Below are positions 1 through 8,670 of a stretch of 64,000 nt of DNA, piece after piece. This DNA is from Lacticaseibacillus zeae DSM 20178 = KCTC 3804 (lineage in GTDB: Bacteria; Bacillota; Bacilli; Lactobacillales; Lactobacillaceae). The notes beneath the pieces were generated by a model. The model worked only from the letters and a program-made list of their open reading frames with translations. It did not search any database and was not told the DNA's origin. The stretch lies in assembly GCF_000260435.1 (NCBI RefSeq), contig NZ_BACQ01000031.1, positions 1-64,000 of the forward strand, read 5' to 3'. The stretch's first letter is position 1, and each line of letters starts with the position of its first letter. The translations under genes were made by a program, and so were the position numbers.

Positions 1-58
1 CACGCCCAAGGCCACTTACACTCCGACTCCTAAACGCGCCGGCTCACGCTCACTCCTA
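1..58. repeat. Intergenic hairpin repeat, right half only (copy A)
   Basis: Matches the right arm of the ~120-bp repeat present complete at 59-177, ending in the characteristic GGCTCACGCTCA. The left arm lies outside the window. Confidence 0.8.
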
Positions 59-177
59 TAACGCGTTCGCCAGCCCAGAAACCTGCGTGTAAGGACCTCG
101 GTCGCAATGGCCAAAGACCGGCCATCACGCCCGAGGCCACTTACACTCCGGTTTCTAACCGGGCTGGCTCACGCTCA
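59..177. repeat. Intergenic ~120-bp hairpin repeat (copy B)
   Basis: Complete copy: it starts TAACGCGTTCGCCAGCCC and ends GGGCTGGCTCACGCTCA. The two halves are imperfect inverted repeats (GCCAGCCC, GAAACC, GTGTAAG, ATGGCC blocks pair with their complements), so RNA from either strand can fold into one long stem. It lies 40 bp before the ribosome site of the GNAT gene. Other copies occur near 12.6, 14.3, 36.6, 36.7, 57.4, 57.6, 58.0 and 61.4 kb. Confidence 0.85.
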
Positions 178-227
178 CCAACTTTTATGTTAAGCTTACG
201 TCATCACCATGATCATGGAGGAAGACT

Positions 228-803
228 ATGCAGAGTTTTGAAAAGTACCATCCGATTATGTCGGTTCATTACACGATGGACTGGCTGACGACCTTTAAGA
301 TTAAAGATGTTTTTCAGTTGCGAGCTGATCAGCAGATTGCCGCGGAGTCTGGGCGTCAATTTGACCAGAAAATTACCGACACCGCGCGCTATGTTAACCG
401 CTCGATGCGGCTGGTGATGAGTAATAATGCCTTGCTTTACGGCATTAAAGATCGGAGCACGAATGATTTTCTCGGCAGTTTCTGCATCTGGAACTTTAGC
501 GAGAAGAAGACTGTTGCCCAGATTCGTTTTGAAACTTTAGCTGCTTATCAAGGGCAAGGCATTATGAGCGAAGTGCTTAAACGCATGATTGGGTTTGCCT
601 TTTTCGAACTTGGCCTTAAGCGGGTTTATGTCATTCTGCCAGCAAGTAATGACCGCGCTGCGAAGTTATTAACCGCCAACTTCTTCACGCAGGTGGGCGA
701 TTATCGGCATGAACGAACCCTCCCCGATGGCAGTAAGGTGCCGCTGGTTCGTTATGAACTCACGGCTGAAGCGGTGGCGGATAAAGACGACTTCCACTTT
801 TAA
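228..803 (+). CDS. GNAT family N-acetyltransferase (RimJ/RimL-like)
   Basis: A 191-aa protein expected to transfer an acetyl group from acetyl-CoA to an amine, possibly a protein N-terminus. The acetyl-CoA pyrophosphate-binding loop is visible as YQGQGIMSEVLKRM near residues 105-118, followed by the hydrophobic helix and the YVILPASNDRAAKLL strand/helix typical of RimJ/L-like GNATs. The start is set by GGAGG at 217-221. A bidirectional hairpin terminator follows at 841-877. The substrate cannot be inferred. Confidence 0.85.
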   Translation: MQSFEKYHPIMSVHYTMDWLTTFKIKDVFQLRADQQIAAESGRQFDQKITDTARYVNRSMRLVMSNNALLYGIKDRSTNDFLGSFCIWNFSEKKTVAQIRFETLAAYQGQGIMSEVLKRMIGFAFFELGLKRVYVILPASNDRAAKLLTANFFTQVGDYRHERTLPDGSKVPLVRYELTAEAVADKDDFHF

Positions 804-840
804 AGCTGTGCAGCAAGGTTCAGATCAATCCAGAGACACT

Positions 841-877
841 CAAAAAGCGATCCCCATGGCGGAGATCGCTTTTTGAG
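841..877. terminator. Bidirectional intrinsic terminator
   Basis: The stem AAAAAGCGATC/GATCGCTTTTT encloses an 11-nt loop. T-rich sequence on both sides lets it serve the acetyltransferase on + and the small membrane-protein gene on -. Confidence 0.85.
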
Positions 878-925
878 TCGTTTTGTGCTTGGTCAGCTGT
901 TATGCCGTTGATACCTTCACGCCCG

Positions 926-1222
926 TTACGCTATGCCAATTGGGAAGCGGGCGATCATCACCATCAAGTAGCCTGCCAATGCCGGAATCGCAACGGCTGT
1001 GCCGATGAAGCAGCTGAATCCGCGTGATGCTCCTAACAGTCGCAGCCCTTCGACGATTGCGTCCATCAAGAAGAATGCAGCAGCGATGGTCGCAAACAAG
1101 GCCCCAGTCAGCACGCCAAAGTTGAAGAGCACGACACTGGCAGCCACGGCAACGACCGTGATCAATATTTCCATTTTCATCAACCGTTTATATTCATCTG
1201 GATTATCTAAAAAGTTAAACAT
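926..1222 (-). CDS. Small integral membrane protein, unknown function
   Basis: A 98-aa protein with about three hydrophobic segments (residues ~18-35, 38-58 and 72-92) and little extramembrane sequence. A GGAG about 17 nt before the ATG is compatible with translation. I do not recognise the family. It stands alone between the acetyltransferase and the VOC dioxygenase and converges on the shared terminator at 841-877. Confidence 0.65.
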   Translation of the reverse strand: MFNFLDNPDEYKRLMKMEILITVVAVAASVVLFNFGVLTGALFATIAAAFFLMDAIVEGLRLLGASRGFSCFIGTAVAIPALAGYLMVMIARFPIGIA

Positions 1223-1414
1223 GTTCGCCTCGGGCTCCTTTACCTGGATTTACGTTAATGAGGTGAGCATATCATGTCGTTAGGGCCAGATCGCGACCGA
1301 GTACAACATTTTGAAAAGAGCTTAATCAACTTAAGGAAAACGCAAGCCCTTGCAATTTGTTGGGCAGCATGGTACCTTTCACTTACTAAATATAAGTAAA
1401 TGGGAGTGCCAAGC

Positions 1415-2389
1415 ATGCCAAATCAATTAACCGGTTTACATCATCTAACCGCTATTACGTCAAGCGCACCACGGATTTTTCACTTTATGAGTAGTATTCT
1501 AGGTCTCCATCTCATTAAGAAAACCGTCAATCAAGACGATGTCCGCACCTATCACTTGTATTTCACGGATGACATGGGCACCCCGGGGACGGATATCACG
1601 TTTTTCGACTTCCCCGGCATCCAAAAAGCCCAGCATGGCAACAACGAAATTGCCCGCACCAGCTTTCGCGTGCCCTCCGATGACGCCCTCAATTATTGGA
1701 TCAACCGATTTGACGAGCAACGCGTGCGTCATGACGCGATCACTGAATTGTTCGGTGCCAAAATACTGCCTTTTCACGATTTCGATGGCCAACAATATCA
1801 ACTGATTAGCGATGAACACAACCATGGCATCCCTGCAGGTACGCCGTGGCGGCATTCACCCGTGCCGCCGGAGTTTGCGATCGGCGGCCTCGGTCCCGAG
1901 TACATCACCACCGATCATCATGAGGAGCTTATCAGCATTATGACCGACCTGCTCGGCTTCGAAAAAGTCGCCAAAGACGGCCAATATACCTTACTTGAGC
2001 TAAATCACGGCGGCCATGGTGCGCAAGTGATCATTGACTACCAACGTTTGATCCCCGCTGCTTACCAAGGCTTTGGCGGTGTTCACCACCTTGCGTTTCG
2101 GACAGATGATCGCGATAGCCTGCAATACTGGATCAAAAAAATCGGCGGAGCCGGCTTGGATGCTTCCGGCTTCGTCGATCGGTTCTACTTTGCGTCTGAA
2201 TATTTCCGCCCGATTCCCGAGCTGCTCTTTGAAATTGCTACCGATGGCCAGGGCTTTCTACTTGATGAAACTTACGAACAAGCCGGCGTTCACCTTGAAT
2301 TACCGCCATTTCTGGAAGATCAGCGCGCCGCCATCGAACGCAATCTGGTCCCCTTCAACACGGAACCACAATCAACGGAGAAACTTTAG
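1415..2389 (+). CDS. VOC-family ring-cleaving dioxygenase (MhqO/YkcA-like)
   Basis: A 324-aa protein with two tandem vicinal-oxygen-chelate modules. Metal ligands are recognisable: His in LHHLTAITS near the N-terminus, His in VHHLAFRTDD in the second half, and Glu in ELLFEIATDG. Family members such as MhqO and YkcA are linked to tolerance of quinones and catechols. An upstream in-frame ATG at 1400 exists, but its codons contain the GGGAG ribosome site that serves the ATG at 1415, so I use 1415. The true substrate is unknown. Confidence 0.85.
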   Translation: MPNQLTGLHHLTAITSSAPRIFHFMSSILGLHLIKKTVNQDDVRTYHLYFTDDMGTPGTDITFFDFPGIQKAQHGNNEIARTSFRVPSDDALNYWINRFDEQRVRHDAITELFGAKILPFHDFDGQQYQLISDEHNHGIPAGTPWRHSPVPPEFAIGGLGPEYITTDHHEELISIMTDLLGFEKVAKDGQYTLLELNHGGHGAQVIIDYQRLIPAAYQGFGGVHHLAFRTDDRDSLQYWIKKIGGAGLDASGFVDRFYFASEYFRPIPELLFEIATDGQGFLLDETYEQAGVHLELPPFLEDQRAAIERNLVPFNTEPQSTEKL

Positions 2390-2396
2390 GCTACTT

Positions 2397-2720
2397 TTAT
2401 GGCTTAATGTACGCATAACCGGCTGTTTCCGCCTGCGCCAGCTTAATCACACCAACTGGAACAATCGCCACAGTCGCCGGCAACTGCTTTTCATCCAAGT
2501 GGCGTTGCGCCAGCGAATTGTGGCAGGCAAAAAACTTCACCTGCGGATGGGCAGCGATGAAATCGACAACTTCCTGATCGAAATAAACGGTAATGCCGTC
2601 GCCGTTCACCAGAACTTCCAAATCAGCATCCGGCTCAGCCGTCAGAAAATTAGTCAGATTCGAAGCCAGATGGGACCAGCGCTCGGTCGTATCTAAATGG
2701 AAAATTGCTTTTAGCGCCAT
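2397..2720 (-). CDS. DsrE/DsrF-like family protein
   Basis: A 107-aa protein with the alpha/beta fold pattern of DsrE/TusD-like proteins. It begins with a hydrophobic strand (KAIFHLDT), has LEVLVNGDGITVYF mid-protein, and carries a conserved cysteine in FFACHNSL, at the position used as sulfur acceptor in some family members. It converges tail-to-tail with the dioxygenase gene (7 bp apart). Whether it handles sulfur here is not shown. Confidence 0.75.
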   Translation of the reverse strand: MALKAIFHLDTTERWSHLASNLTNFLTAEPDADLEVLVNGDGITVYFDQEVVDFIAAHPQVKFFACHNSLAQRHLDEKQLPATVAIVPVGVIKLAQAETAGYAYIKP

Positions 2721-2801
2721 TGTTAATCACCTCGAGATGAGCATAGCATAGATTCGGCATTTCGCCGAGCGTCCAAAATAGCACATGCCTTAGAACGCGT
2801 T

Positions 2802-2841
2802 CACGCAAAAACCACTGCCGCCTGACAGTGGTTTTTGCGTG
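2802..2841. terminator. Strong bidirectional terminator
   Basis: Perfect 16-bp stem CACGCAAAAACCACTG / CAGTGGTTTTTGCGTG with an 8-nt loop, immediately downstream of the permease gene on the minus strand. Confidence 0.9.
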
Positions 2842-2844
2842 CTT

Positions 2845-4302
2845 TTATAACGCTGCAAGAATGACAAAGTTCAAGATGAAGCCGACGGTGACAACCGCCA
2901 GAACCGGATGGATTTCCTTGGCTTTGCCGGTGATCAGCTTGATCAGGCAGTAGAAGATGAAACCAGCCGCAATGCCGTATGAAATGTTATAGACAAAGCC
3001 CATGACGATTGACGCCATGAACGCCGGAATGGCTTGGGACAGGTCTTCCCATTCGATTTCCTTAAAGGTACTCATCATCATAATCCCGACCAGAATCAAA
3101 GCCGGTGCCAACGCCTGTGTCGGCACAATGGCGATAAATGGTGCAAAAATCGAACTAATCAGGAACATCCCTGCGACAACAACCGAAGTCAAACCGGTTC
3201 GCCCGCCGGCACCAATACCAGCGGCACTTTCAACATAAGTGGTCACGTTACTGGTGCCGAAGATCGACCCAACACCCGTCGCAATTGAATCGGCGAACAG
3301 TGCCCGATCCATTTTCGATGAAAAGCCCGATCCTTCTTCCAAAGCTTGCTCATCGGCGTCGGAGAAAATACCGGTACGCCGGCCGGTTCCGATGAAGGTT
3401 CCCAGCGTGTCAAAAATATCCGAGAAACTAAAAGCAAAAATCGTCATGATGGACAACACGATTTTATCCGGATTCGTGAACAGCGAACCCATCCCCTTAG
3501 CCGAGAAAGCCGCGCCAAAGGTTGTTTGAAGTGATGCGAAGGTGCTACCAAAGGAATTTGCAGCACTGAGATGCAAATCGGTGACACCCATTGGAATCCC
3601 GATAATCGTCGTCAACAGAATCCCGATTAAAATCGCGCCAGGTACCTTTTTGACATTCAAGATGACCATGATGACCAACCCGATCAAAGCCAGCACAGCA
3701 CCAGCCTGAGTGAAGTTAACCAGTGCCGGCACAATCCCACCGTTGGAAACAACTGATTCAACCCCATGTTTGAGCGTCAATGCACCGGCCTTCAGCGGCT
3801 GACCATTAATCGTGTTAATGCTTGATGCTTCGGAGGTGAACTGCAGGAAACCGGCATTTTTGATCCCGATATACGCAACGAAGACCCCGATCCCGCCACC
3901 AATCGCATGTTGAATGGTTTCCGGAATCGCCACAATGATCAATTTCCGAATTTTCGTGACAGTGATCAAAATGTTAATCACACCACAGATGAAAACCAGC
4001 GCCAAGGCTTCCTGCCAACTAAACCCAAGAGCGAAGACAACCGTGTACGTGAAGAAAGCGTTCAGGCCCATGCCCGGTGCCAAAGCATAAGGCACATTGG
4101 CGAACAGCCCCATAACCAACGTACCAACCGCACTCGCGATGATCGTCGCGAGGAAAACTGCCTGCGCCGGCATCCCGGTTTGTGACAGCACTTGAGGATT
4201 AACGAATAAAATATATGACATTGCAAAAAATGTGGTCAACCCCGCCATGACCTCGGTCATCGGCGTGGTTTTATTTTGCTTCAAATGAAAAAAGTTTTCC
4301 AT
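2845..4302 (-). CDS. NCS2-family purine permease (PbuG/PbuO type)
   Basis: A 485-aa polytopic membrane protein for uptake of adenine, guanine or hypoxanthine. Family signatures visible: the N-terminal MAGLTTFFAMSYILFVNP, ALAPGMGLNAFFTYTVV, the IGGGIGVFVAYIG segment, and the SFSDIFDTLGTFIGTG and SNVTTYVESAAGIGAGGRTGL blocks that form the substrate site in AzgA/PbuG permeases. About 12-14 membrane segments. It is monocistronic, with a terminator at 2802-2841 and a PurBox-like sequence at 4395-4410. Exact base preference is not decidable from sequence. Confidence 0.93.
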   Translation of the reverse strand: MENFFHLKQNKTTPMTEVMAGLTTFFAMSYILFVNPQVLSQTGMPAQAVFLATIIASAVGTLVMGLFANVPYALAPGMGLNAFFTYTVVFALGFSWQEALALVFICGVINILITVTKIRKLIIVAIPETIQHAIGGGIGVFVAYIGIKNAGFLQFTSEASSINTINGQPLKAGALTLKHGVESVVSNGGIVPALVNFTQAGAVLALIGLVIMVILNVKKVPGAILIGILLTTIIGIPMGVTDLHLSAANSFGSTFASLQTTFGAAFSAKGMGSLFTNPDKIVLSIMTIFAFSFSDIFDTLGTFIGTGRRTGIFSDADEQALEEGSGFSSKMDRALFADSIATGVGSIFGTSNVTTYVESAAGIGAGGRTGLTSVVVAGMFLISSIFAPFIAIVPTQALAPALILVGIMMMSTFKEIEWEDLSQAIPAFMASIVMGFVYNISYGIAAGFIFYCLIKLITGKAKEIHPVLAVVTVGFILNFVILAAL

Positions 4303-4394
4303 GACACGCTCCCCTAAACTTTGAATATGAAAAGTTTACCGAAGAACACATCAACTTGCAATAGAAAATACGTTTATTTTTCAAAAAGTTGCCG

Positions 4395-4410
4395 TTAATG
4401 TTCGTGTTTT
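4395..4410 (-). promoter_or_regulatory. Candidate PurBox (PurR site) of purine permease
   Basis: On the minus strand the sequence reads AAAACACGAACATTAA, close to the Firmicute PurBox AWWWCCGAACWWT, about 95 bp before the permease start. Only one clear half is seen, so this is tentative. Similar boxes precede purA. Confidence 0.45.
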
Positions 4411-4498
4411 ACTGACGACACCCAAATATCGTCCGTTTTTTCAGAAAAAGTGGTATAGTGTAACTAATACTTTTGCTGATTTAAGGGAGGTTTTCTTT

Positions 4499-4849
4499 AT
4501 GTGGCTTTGGCTACATCTTATTTCGTGGGCAGTACTGGCAGTCGCAGCCGGAATCGCTATTTTCAGTCACACGCGGCAGTTTGTCATGTGGACGATGATC
4601 GCGCGCGTTTGTTACCTAGTTTCGATCGTGACTGGTGTGGTGTTGATGCGCTTCGCATTCGCTCGCAACCCCTTGCTGACAGTCGTTAAGATTTTGTTGG
4701 CTATTGGTTTAATCGGGTTAATCGAAGTTGCCTTTGCAGGTAAAAAGCAACAGCACCTAAGTAAAGCCATCCTGTGGAGCGCGCTTGTTGCATTCGCACT
4801 TGTGACCGTTACGGGCTTTGTGCTGGCACAGTTCCGGCCGTTTGTTTGA
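4499..4849 (+). CDS. YisL-like membrane protein (DUF1516)
   Basis: A 116-aa protein with four predicted membrane helices and the family-typical WLHLISW start and HTRQFVMWTMIARVCYL segment. YisL-type proteins have no assigned biochemical role. The ribosome site AAGGGAGG sits about 10 nt before the ATG. It is a single gene, divergent from the purine permease. Confidence 0.8.
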   Translation: MWLWLHLISWAVLAVAAGIAIFSHTRQFVMWTMIARVCYLVSIVTGVVLMRFAFARNPLLTVVKILLAIGLIGLIEVAFAGKKQQHLSKAILWSALVAFALVTVTGFVLAQFRPFV

Positions 4850-4971
4850 TTTGAATGTTGCCAACACATTCGAAAAGATAGTGACACAGAGTCATCACTA
4901 ATTCTATTTAAAGCTGACATATTAAAACGCGCCGCTTCCTAATCCACAGGAGGCAGCGCGTTTTGTCATGT

Positions 4972-5187
4972 TTATGAATTAGATTTTTCCTTTTTGTCAA
5001 AGTGGTACCCGAATGCGTATGCGACCAATGACCCAACGACAATAGAGCCAATGTTAATACTCCATGACAGCACGCCATTGCTTACCATTTTGGCTAGGCG
5101 ACCGGTAAGTTCACCAAAAAGATAACCACCAAACGCGCAAATCCAAATAATCCGTTTTGTCGTCATCTTAAATCTAATCTTAATCAC
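4972..5187 (-). CDS. Small membrane protein, unknown
   Basis: A 71-aa protein with two hydrophobic stretches (residues ~10-30 and ~42-62) and a charged tail (HFDKKEKSNS). A GAGG-type site is not obvious before the ATG, so the start is uncertain. It sits directly upstream of no other gene on its strand. A hairpin with GCGCGTTTT at 4925-4966 could end its transcript. I do not recognise the family. Confidence 0.5.
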   Translation of the reverse strand: MIKIRFKMTTKRIIWICAFGGYLFGELTGRLAKMVSNGVLSWSINIGSIVVGSLVAYAFGYHFDKKEKSNS

Positions 5188-5220
5188 TCTTTTCGCTAGG
5201 CTAGTCTAACCTCCTGATCC

Positions 5221-6222
5221 TTACTTCGCCGGCGCCGTTACTTCCGTATTCGTCTCACCTTTGGTCAAAAAGTCAACCAGATTCTGCAGTGAGAAGTAAA
5301 CCATGTTGTGCACCGCGGTTTCCGTGTAGTATGCGATATGTGGGCTGAGGACAACGTTTGGCATGCCGAGCAGTTCATCCCACAACGGATCCTCGAAGCT
5401 GCCGTGCTTGGCTAGGTTCAACAGATCTTCGGTTTCATATTCATAAGTATCAATGCCAACACCGGCTAGCTTGCCGGATTTAAGGTTACTGAGCATGGCC
5501 TGCGTGTCAATCAGGTTTGGCCGCGCCGTGTTGATCACGATAGCGCCGGGTTTCATCAAGTCAAACGCCGCTTCATCGATGATGTGGGTATTTTGCTCGA
5601 TACCGGGAACGTGAAGGTCGATGATATCGCTTTGTTTGAAAAGCTCTTCCAGACTGACATACTCGAAGTCCGGATGTTCGCCTTTCATCGGGTACGGGTC
5701 GTAGGCAATGACTTTGGCGCCAAAGCCTTTAAAGAGTTTGATCGCAACCCGACCAATGTGTCCGGTGCCCATCACGCCGACCGTTTGCTGGCCAAGTTCC
5801 TTACCGATAAAGGTGCCGGCCTTTTCATAATCGCCTGCCTGCAGCTGTGCCTGGACCTTGCCCATGTTACGCAACAGGTACAACGTATCGGTTAACGCAA
5901 ACTCGGCAATGGCCGCTGGTGAATACGCCGGAACATTACTTAGCCGGATGCCATATTGCTTCATGGCCGCCATATCAACGTTATCGGTGCCAACGTTACG
6001 GATCGCCAAGAACTTGATGCCGTATTCATGCATTTTTTCAAAAACGCCGGCTGCATAAGGCGTCGTTTGCAGCGAGTTGATCCCGTCAAATCCTTTAGCC
6101 CATTCAACGGTGTTCTCATCCAAGAACTCGGTATGATACTCAAGCGTGTTGCCGGTTTCCTTGGCCCACTGCTTGAAATATTGGATCTCGTCCACCCGCG
6201 CACCGTAAGCGATAATCTTCAT
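5221..6222 (-). CDS. D-2-hydroxyisocaproate dehydrogenase (D-HicDH)
   Basis: A 333-aa NAD-dependent D-2-hydroxyacid dehydrogenase that interconverts branched 2-oxo acids and D-2-hydroxy acids. The sequence closely resembles the D-HicDH characterised from L. casei, to the extent I recall it. The Rossmann motif GVMGTGHIGRVAIKLFKG lies near residues 149-166, the substrate-binding Arg in NTARPNLI near 234, the Glu in GIDTYEYE near 264 and the catalytic His in SPHIAYYTE near 296. It is alone on its strand. It is likely involved in amino-acid catabolism (leucine-derived oxo acids) and redox balance. Confidence 0.93.
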   Translation of the reverse strand: MKIIAYGARVDEIQYFKQWAKETGNTLEYHTEFLDENTVEWAKGFDGINSLQTTPYAAGVFEKMHEYGIKFLAIRNVGTDNVDMAAMKQYGIRLSNVPAYSPAAIAEFALTDTLYLLRNMGKVQAQLQAGDYEKAGTFIGKELGQQTVGVMGTGHIGRVAIKLFKGFGAKVIAYDPYPMKGEHPDFEYVSLEELFKQSDIIDLHVPGIEQNTHIIDEAAFDLMKPGAIVINTARPNLIDTQAMLSNLKSGKLAGVGIDTYEYETEDLLNLAKHGSFEDPLWDELLGMPNVVLSPHIAYYTETAVHNMVYFSLQNLVDFLTKGETNTEVTAPAK

Positions 6223-6333
6223 GTCTCACTATCCCCTTGTTTTTAGTTTGTCTAACCCAGTATACAAGATCCTGAGATAAAAATAGAACCTTTCGCATCG
6301 CCCTTTAAAAAATTATGGAAATTCCCGCTACGG

Positions 6334-6825
6334 TCAAAAGAGTGGACGTTCCCCTTGTTCGAGCGCCAGCAGCTTGCGTTTTAGTGCTAAACCGCCGCGA
6401 AAACCGCCTAACCCGCCGTCTTTGCGCAAAATCCGATGACAAGGAATTACCATCATCAGCGGGTTCTGGCCAACCGCATGTCCGACTGCCTGAAATGCGC
6501 GGTCGTGCCCGACTGCTGCTGCGACTTGCGCATAGGTTCTGGTCTGGCCATAAGGAATCGTTAGCAGGTACTGCCAGACAGCTTCCTGTAAAGTGGTGCC
6601 GCGAAAAGTTACTGGAACTGTCACTGTCCGTGTTTTCCCTGTGAGGTAATCAGTCAAAGCGGTTTGAAATGGCTTCATCGCCTCCTCGTTAAACTCAAAC
6701 GGCCCGTCTACATAGTGCTCTGCTTCTTGCAAATCGGCATCAGGCGACCCGACAAAAACCAGTTTTCCCTGATCAGCTACCAGTAAGTAACGATGATCGG
6801 GCATTGTTAACCATGAATATTGCAT
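6334..6825 (-). CDS. ogt: Methylated-DNA-protein-cysteine methyltransferase
   Basis: A 163-aa suicide DNA-repair protein that removes the alkyl group from O6-alkylguanine onto its own cysteine. The active-site motif IPCHRIL lies near residues 126-132, with the GGFRGGLALKRKLLALE helix after it and the YGQTRTYAQVA turn of the winged helix before it. Length fits the Ogt type without a DNA-methylphosphotriester regulatory domain. A GGAGGT about 6 nt before the ATG supports the start. Confidence 0.93.
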   Translation of the reverse strand: MQYSWLTMPDHRYLLVADQGKLVFVGSPDADLQEAEHYVDGPFEFNEEAMKPFQTALTDYLTGKTRTVTVPVTFRGTTLQEAVWQYLLTIPYGQTRTYAQVAAAVGHDRAFQAVGHAVGQNPLMMVIPCHRILRKDGGLGGFRGGLALKRKLLALEQGERPLF

Positions 6826-7017
6826 GTGACCTCCTCAGACTGCGTTCGTTAACCCCGTTGCAGTCTTTTGCTCAAATTTAAGTCGATTTCAATTTTGGTA
6901 ATCCCTTTTATTTCGGTTAATTTTACCGCAAATCCAAGCGCCGTTCTCGCCGGTTAGACCGGATTGTGCTAAACTGTAGTTTCTATCAAACTCGGATAAT
7001 ACGTGGAGGTACTATCA

Positions 7018-8103
7018 ATGAAAATTGTCGTTTTAGCAGGCGGCCGGAGCACGGAACGCAATGTGTCGATTTCAAGCGGCTACCGGATCACAAACGCCTT
7101 GCGACAAAAAGGGCAGCAGGCCACCTTTATTGACCTGTTTCTTGGCTACGACCTCGAAGGAAAGACGGTCGACCAGGTGTTTGACGACGCCAACACCAGT
7201 AAGGATCTGAAGATTTCGGATGCCATCCTGACTGACGCTGACATCAACAAGTTACGGACCGATGGCAGCACACAGCTGTTTGGCCCGAATGTTTTGGCGA
7301 TCTGCAAAGCCGCAGATATTGTCTTTTTGGCCTTGCACGGCGGGGACGGTGAGAACGGAAAGGTTCAGGCAACGCTGGATCTGAACAATGTCAAATATAC
7401 CGGCTCCGGTCCGCTGGCTTCAGGGATGACCATGAACAAGGTCTTCAGTAAGGAGATCATGTTGTACCACGGGATCCAGACCGCTGCGTTTAAGGAATTC
7501 AAACGGAATCAACCTGGCGAACATAAGGTGCCGTTTGATTTTCCGGTTGTCGTTAAGCCAACGTCTGGTGGTTCCAGTGTTGGCACGCACATCGCCCACA
7601 ATCAGGAAGAATTGGAAAGTGGCATCGCCGACGTTTTCCGCTTCGATAATAGTGCGATTGTTGAAGAATTCACGCCTGGTCGCGAATTCTCGTTAGGCGT
7701 TGTCAACGGGCGCGCCTTCTCGGCCATCGAGATTAAAGTCCATTCTGGCTGGTATGACTTCAAGCACAAGTTCCAAGCCGGTTACACCGACTTCATCACC
7801 CCGCCAAAGGATTTAGATGAAGACGTCCATCAGGCGATGAAGGATGTATCGCTGCAAACCATGGATGTTTTAGGCTTACAAAACTATGGCCGCATCGATT
7901 TCTTTGCTAACGATAAAGGCGTATGGGTCATCGAAGCCAACAACCTGCCTGGCATGACGCCGCTATCGCTTTTGCCACAAGAAGCCGAAGCAGACGGTGT
8001 TGAATATGGCGATCTTGTCATGGACATTATTAATGGCAAGCTGAAACTATACGCAGACGGGATGACTGAGGCTGGCATTATGACGGCCGCGTCAGCCGAC
8101 TAG
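7018..8103 (+). CDS. ddl: D-alanine--D-alanine/D-lactate ligase (F-type Ddl)
   Basis: A 361-aa ATP-grasp ligase making the terminal dipeptide or depsipeptide of peptidoglycan precursors. ATP-grasp features: [25 protein letters not shown], and the metal-binding [15 protein letters not shown]. In E. coli DdlB the omega-loop reads YDYEAKY with Tyr216 last. Here the loop is YDFKHKF, so Phe252 replaces that Tyr, as in the Leuconostoc and Lactobacillus ligases that accept D-lactate and confer intrinsic vancomycin resistance. A GTG at 7003 is in frame, but GGAGG at 7005-7009 serves the ATG at 7018. Confidence 0.93.
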   Translation: MKIVVLAGGRSTERNVSISSGYRITNALRQKGQQATFIDLFLGYDLEGKTVDQVFDDANTSKDLKISDAILTDADINKLRTDGSTQLFGPNVLAICKAADIVFLALHGGDGENGKVQATLDLNNVKYTGSGPLASGMTMNKVFSKEIMLYHGIQTAAFKEFKRNQPGEHKVPFDFPVVVKPTSGGSSVGTHIAHNQEELESGIADVFRFDNSAIVEEFTPGREFSLGVVNGRAFSAIEIKVHSGWYDFKHKFQAGYTDFITPPKDLDEDVHQAMKDVSLQTMDVLGLQNYGRIDFFANDKGVWVIEANNLPGMTPLSLLPQEAEADGVEYGDLVMDIINGKLKLYADGMTEAGIMTAASAD

Positions 8104-8114
8104 TTCACCTACAT

Positions 8115-8178
8115 TAAAAAATCGGTCTTAACCACAAAAACTCGCATGACGAGTCCTTGTGGGTTAAGACCGTTTTTT
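8115..8178 (+). terminator. Terminator of ddl
   Basis: Stem CGGTCTTAACCACAA / TTGTGGGTTAAGACCG followed by TTTTTT, just after the ddl stop codon. An inner hairpin (ACTCGcatgaCGAGT) sits in the loop. Confidence 0.85.
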
Positions 8179-8257
8179 GCGTTGCGATTACTTTAAATGA
8201 ATGTGGATGCTTATTCACATTCATCAAATAGTCGCACCGCCCGCCAATCCGCCGGCG

Positions 8258-8509
8258 TTATGACTTGCGTGGTGATTGCGGAAACTCAATGGTGTCACCG
8301 GGTTTAACCGGAATCGTGATCACTAATCCGGTACACGGCTTGTCGTTAACATGGTGCGGATGATTGGCTTTTTCAATCGCGCGCACTCTGCCAATCCTTT
8401 TGCCATTAAGCCGAATCGGATCGCCTGGTCGAATCCGTTCAATCGGCGGTGCAATCGTGATCACCGTGCCCCTTGCCCCAACCGTTGCGGCAGTTTGAAT
8501 GGTATACAT
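8258..8509 (-). CDS. Small beta-barrel protein, EF-Tu domain-2-like
   Basis: An 83-aa protein read as GTVITI...RIRPGDPIRLNGKRIGRVRAIE...GLVITIPVKPGDTIEF. This strand pattern (I.pGd.i.l.g..iG.V..I....., then G..v.I...i.pGD.I) resembles the translation-factor beta-barrel (EF-Tu domain 2) seen also at the ends of U32 peptidases. A good GAGGGG lies 9 nt before the ATG. The function is unknown; it could be a stand-alone member of that fold. The assignment rests on pattern only. Confidence 0.55.
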   Translation of the reverse strand: MYTIQTAATVGARGTVITIAPPIERIRPGDPIRLNGKRIGRVRAIEKANHPHHVNDKPCTGLVITIPVKPGDTIEFPQSPRKS

Positions 8510-8670
8510 GATTTATCCCCTCGTTCACGCATTCACTAGCTACCCTTCGATCTTACCAGCATGCCGGGTGGAAACACAACTTTAACGAATCGCGAAAAGC
8601 AATCCTGCTTGCATGTGCCTGACTCATCATGAATAATAGAGGCAACTGTTAGCCGAAAGGGGCTGGTTTA

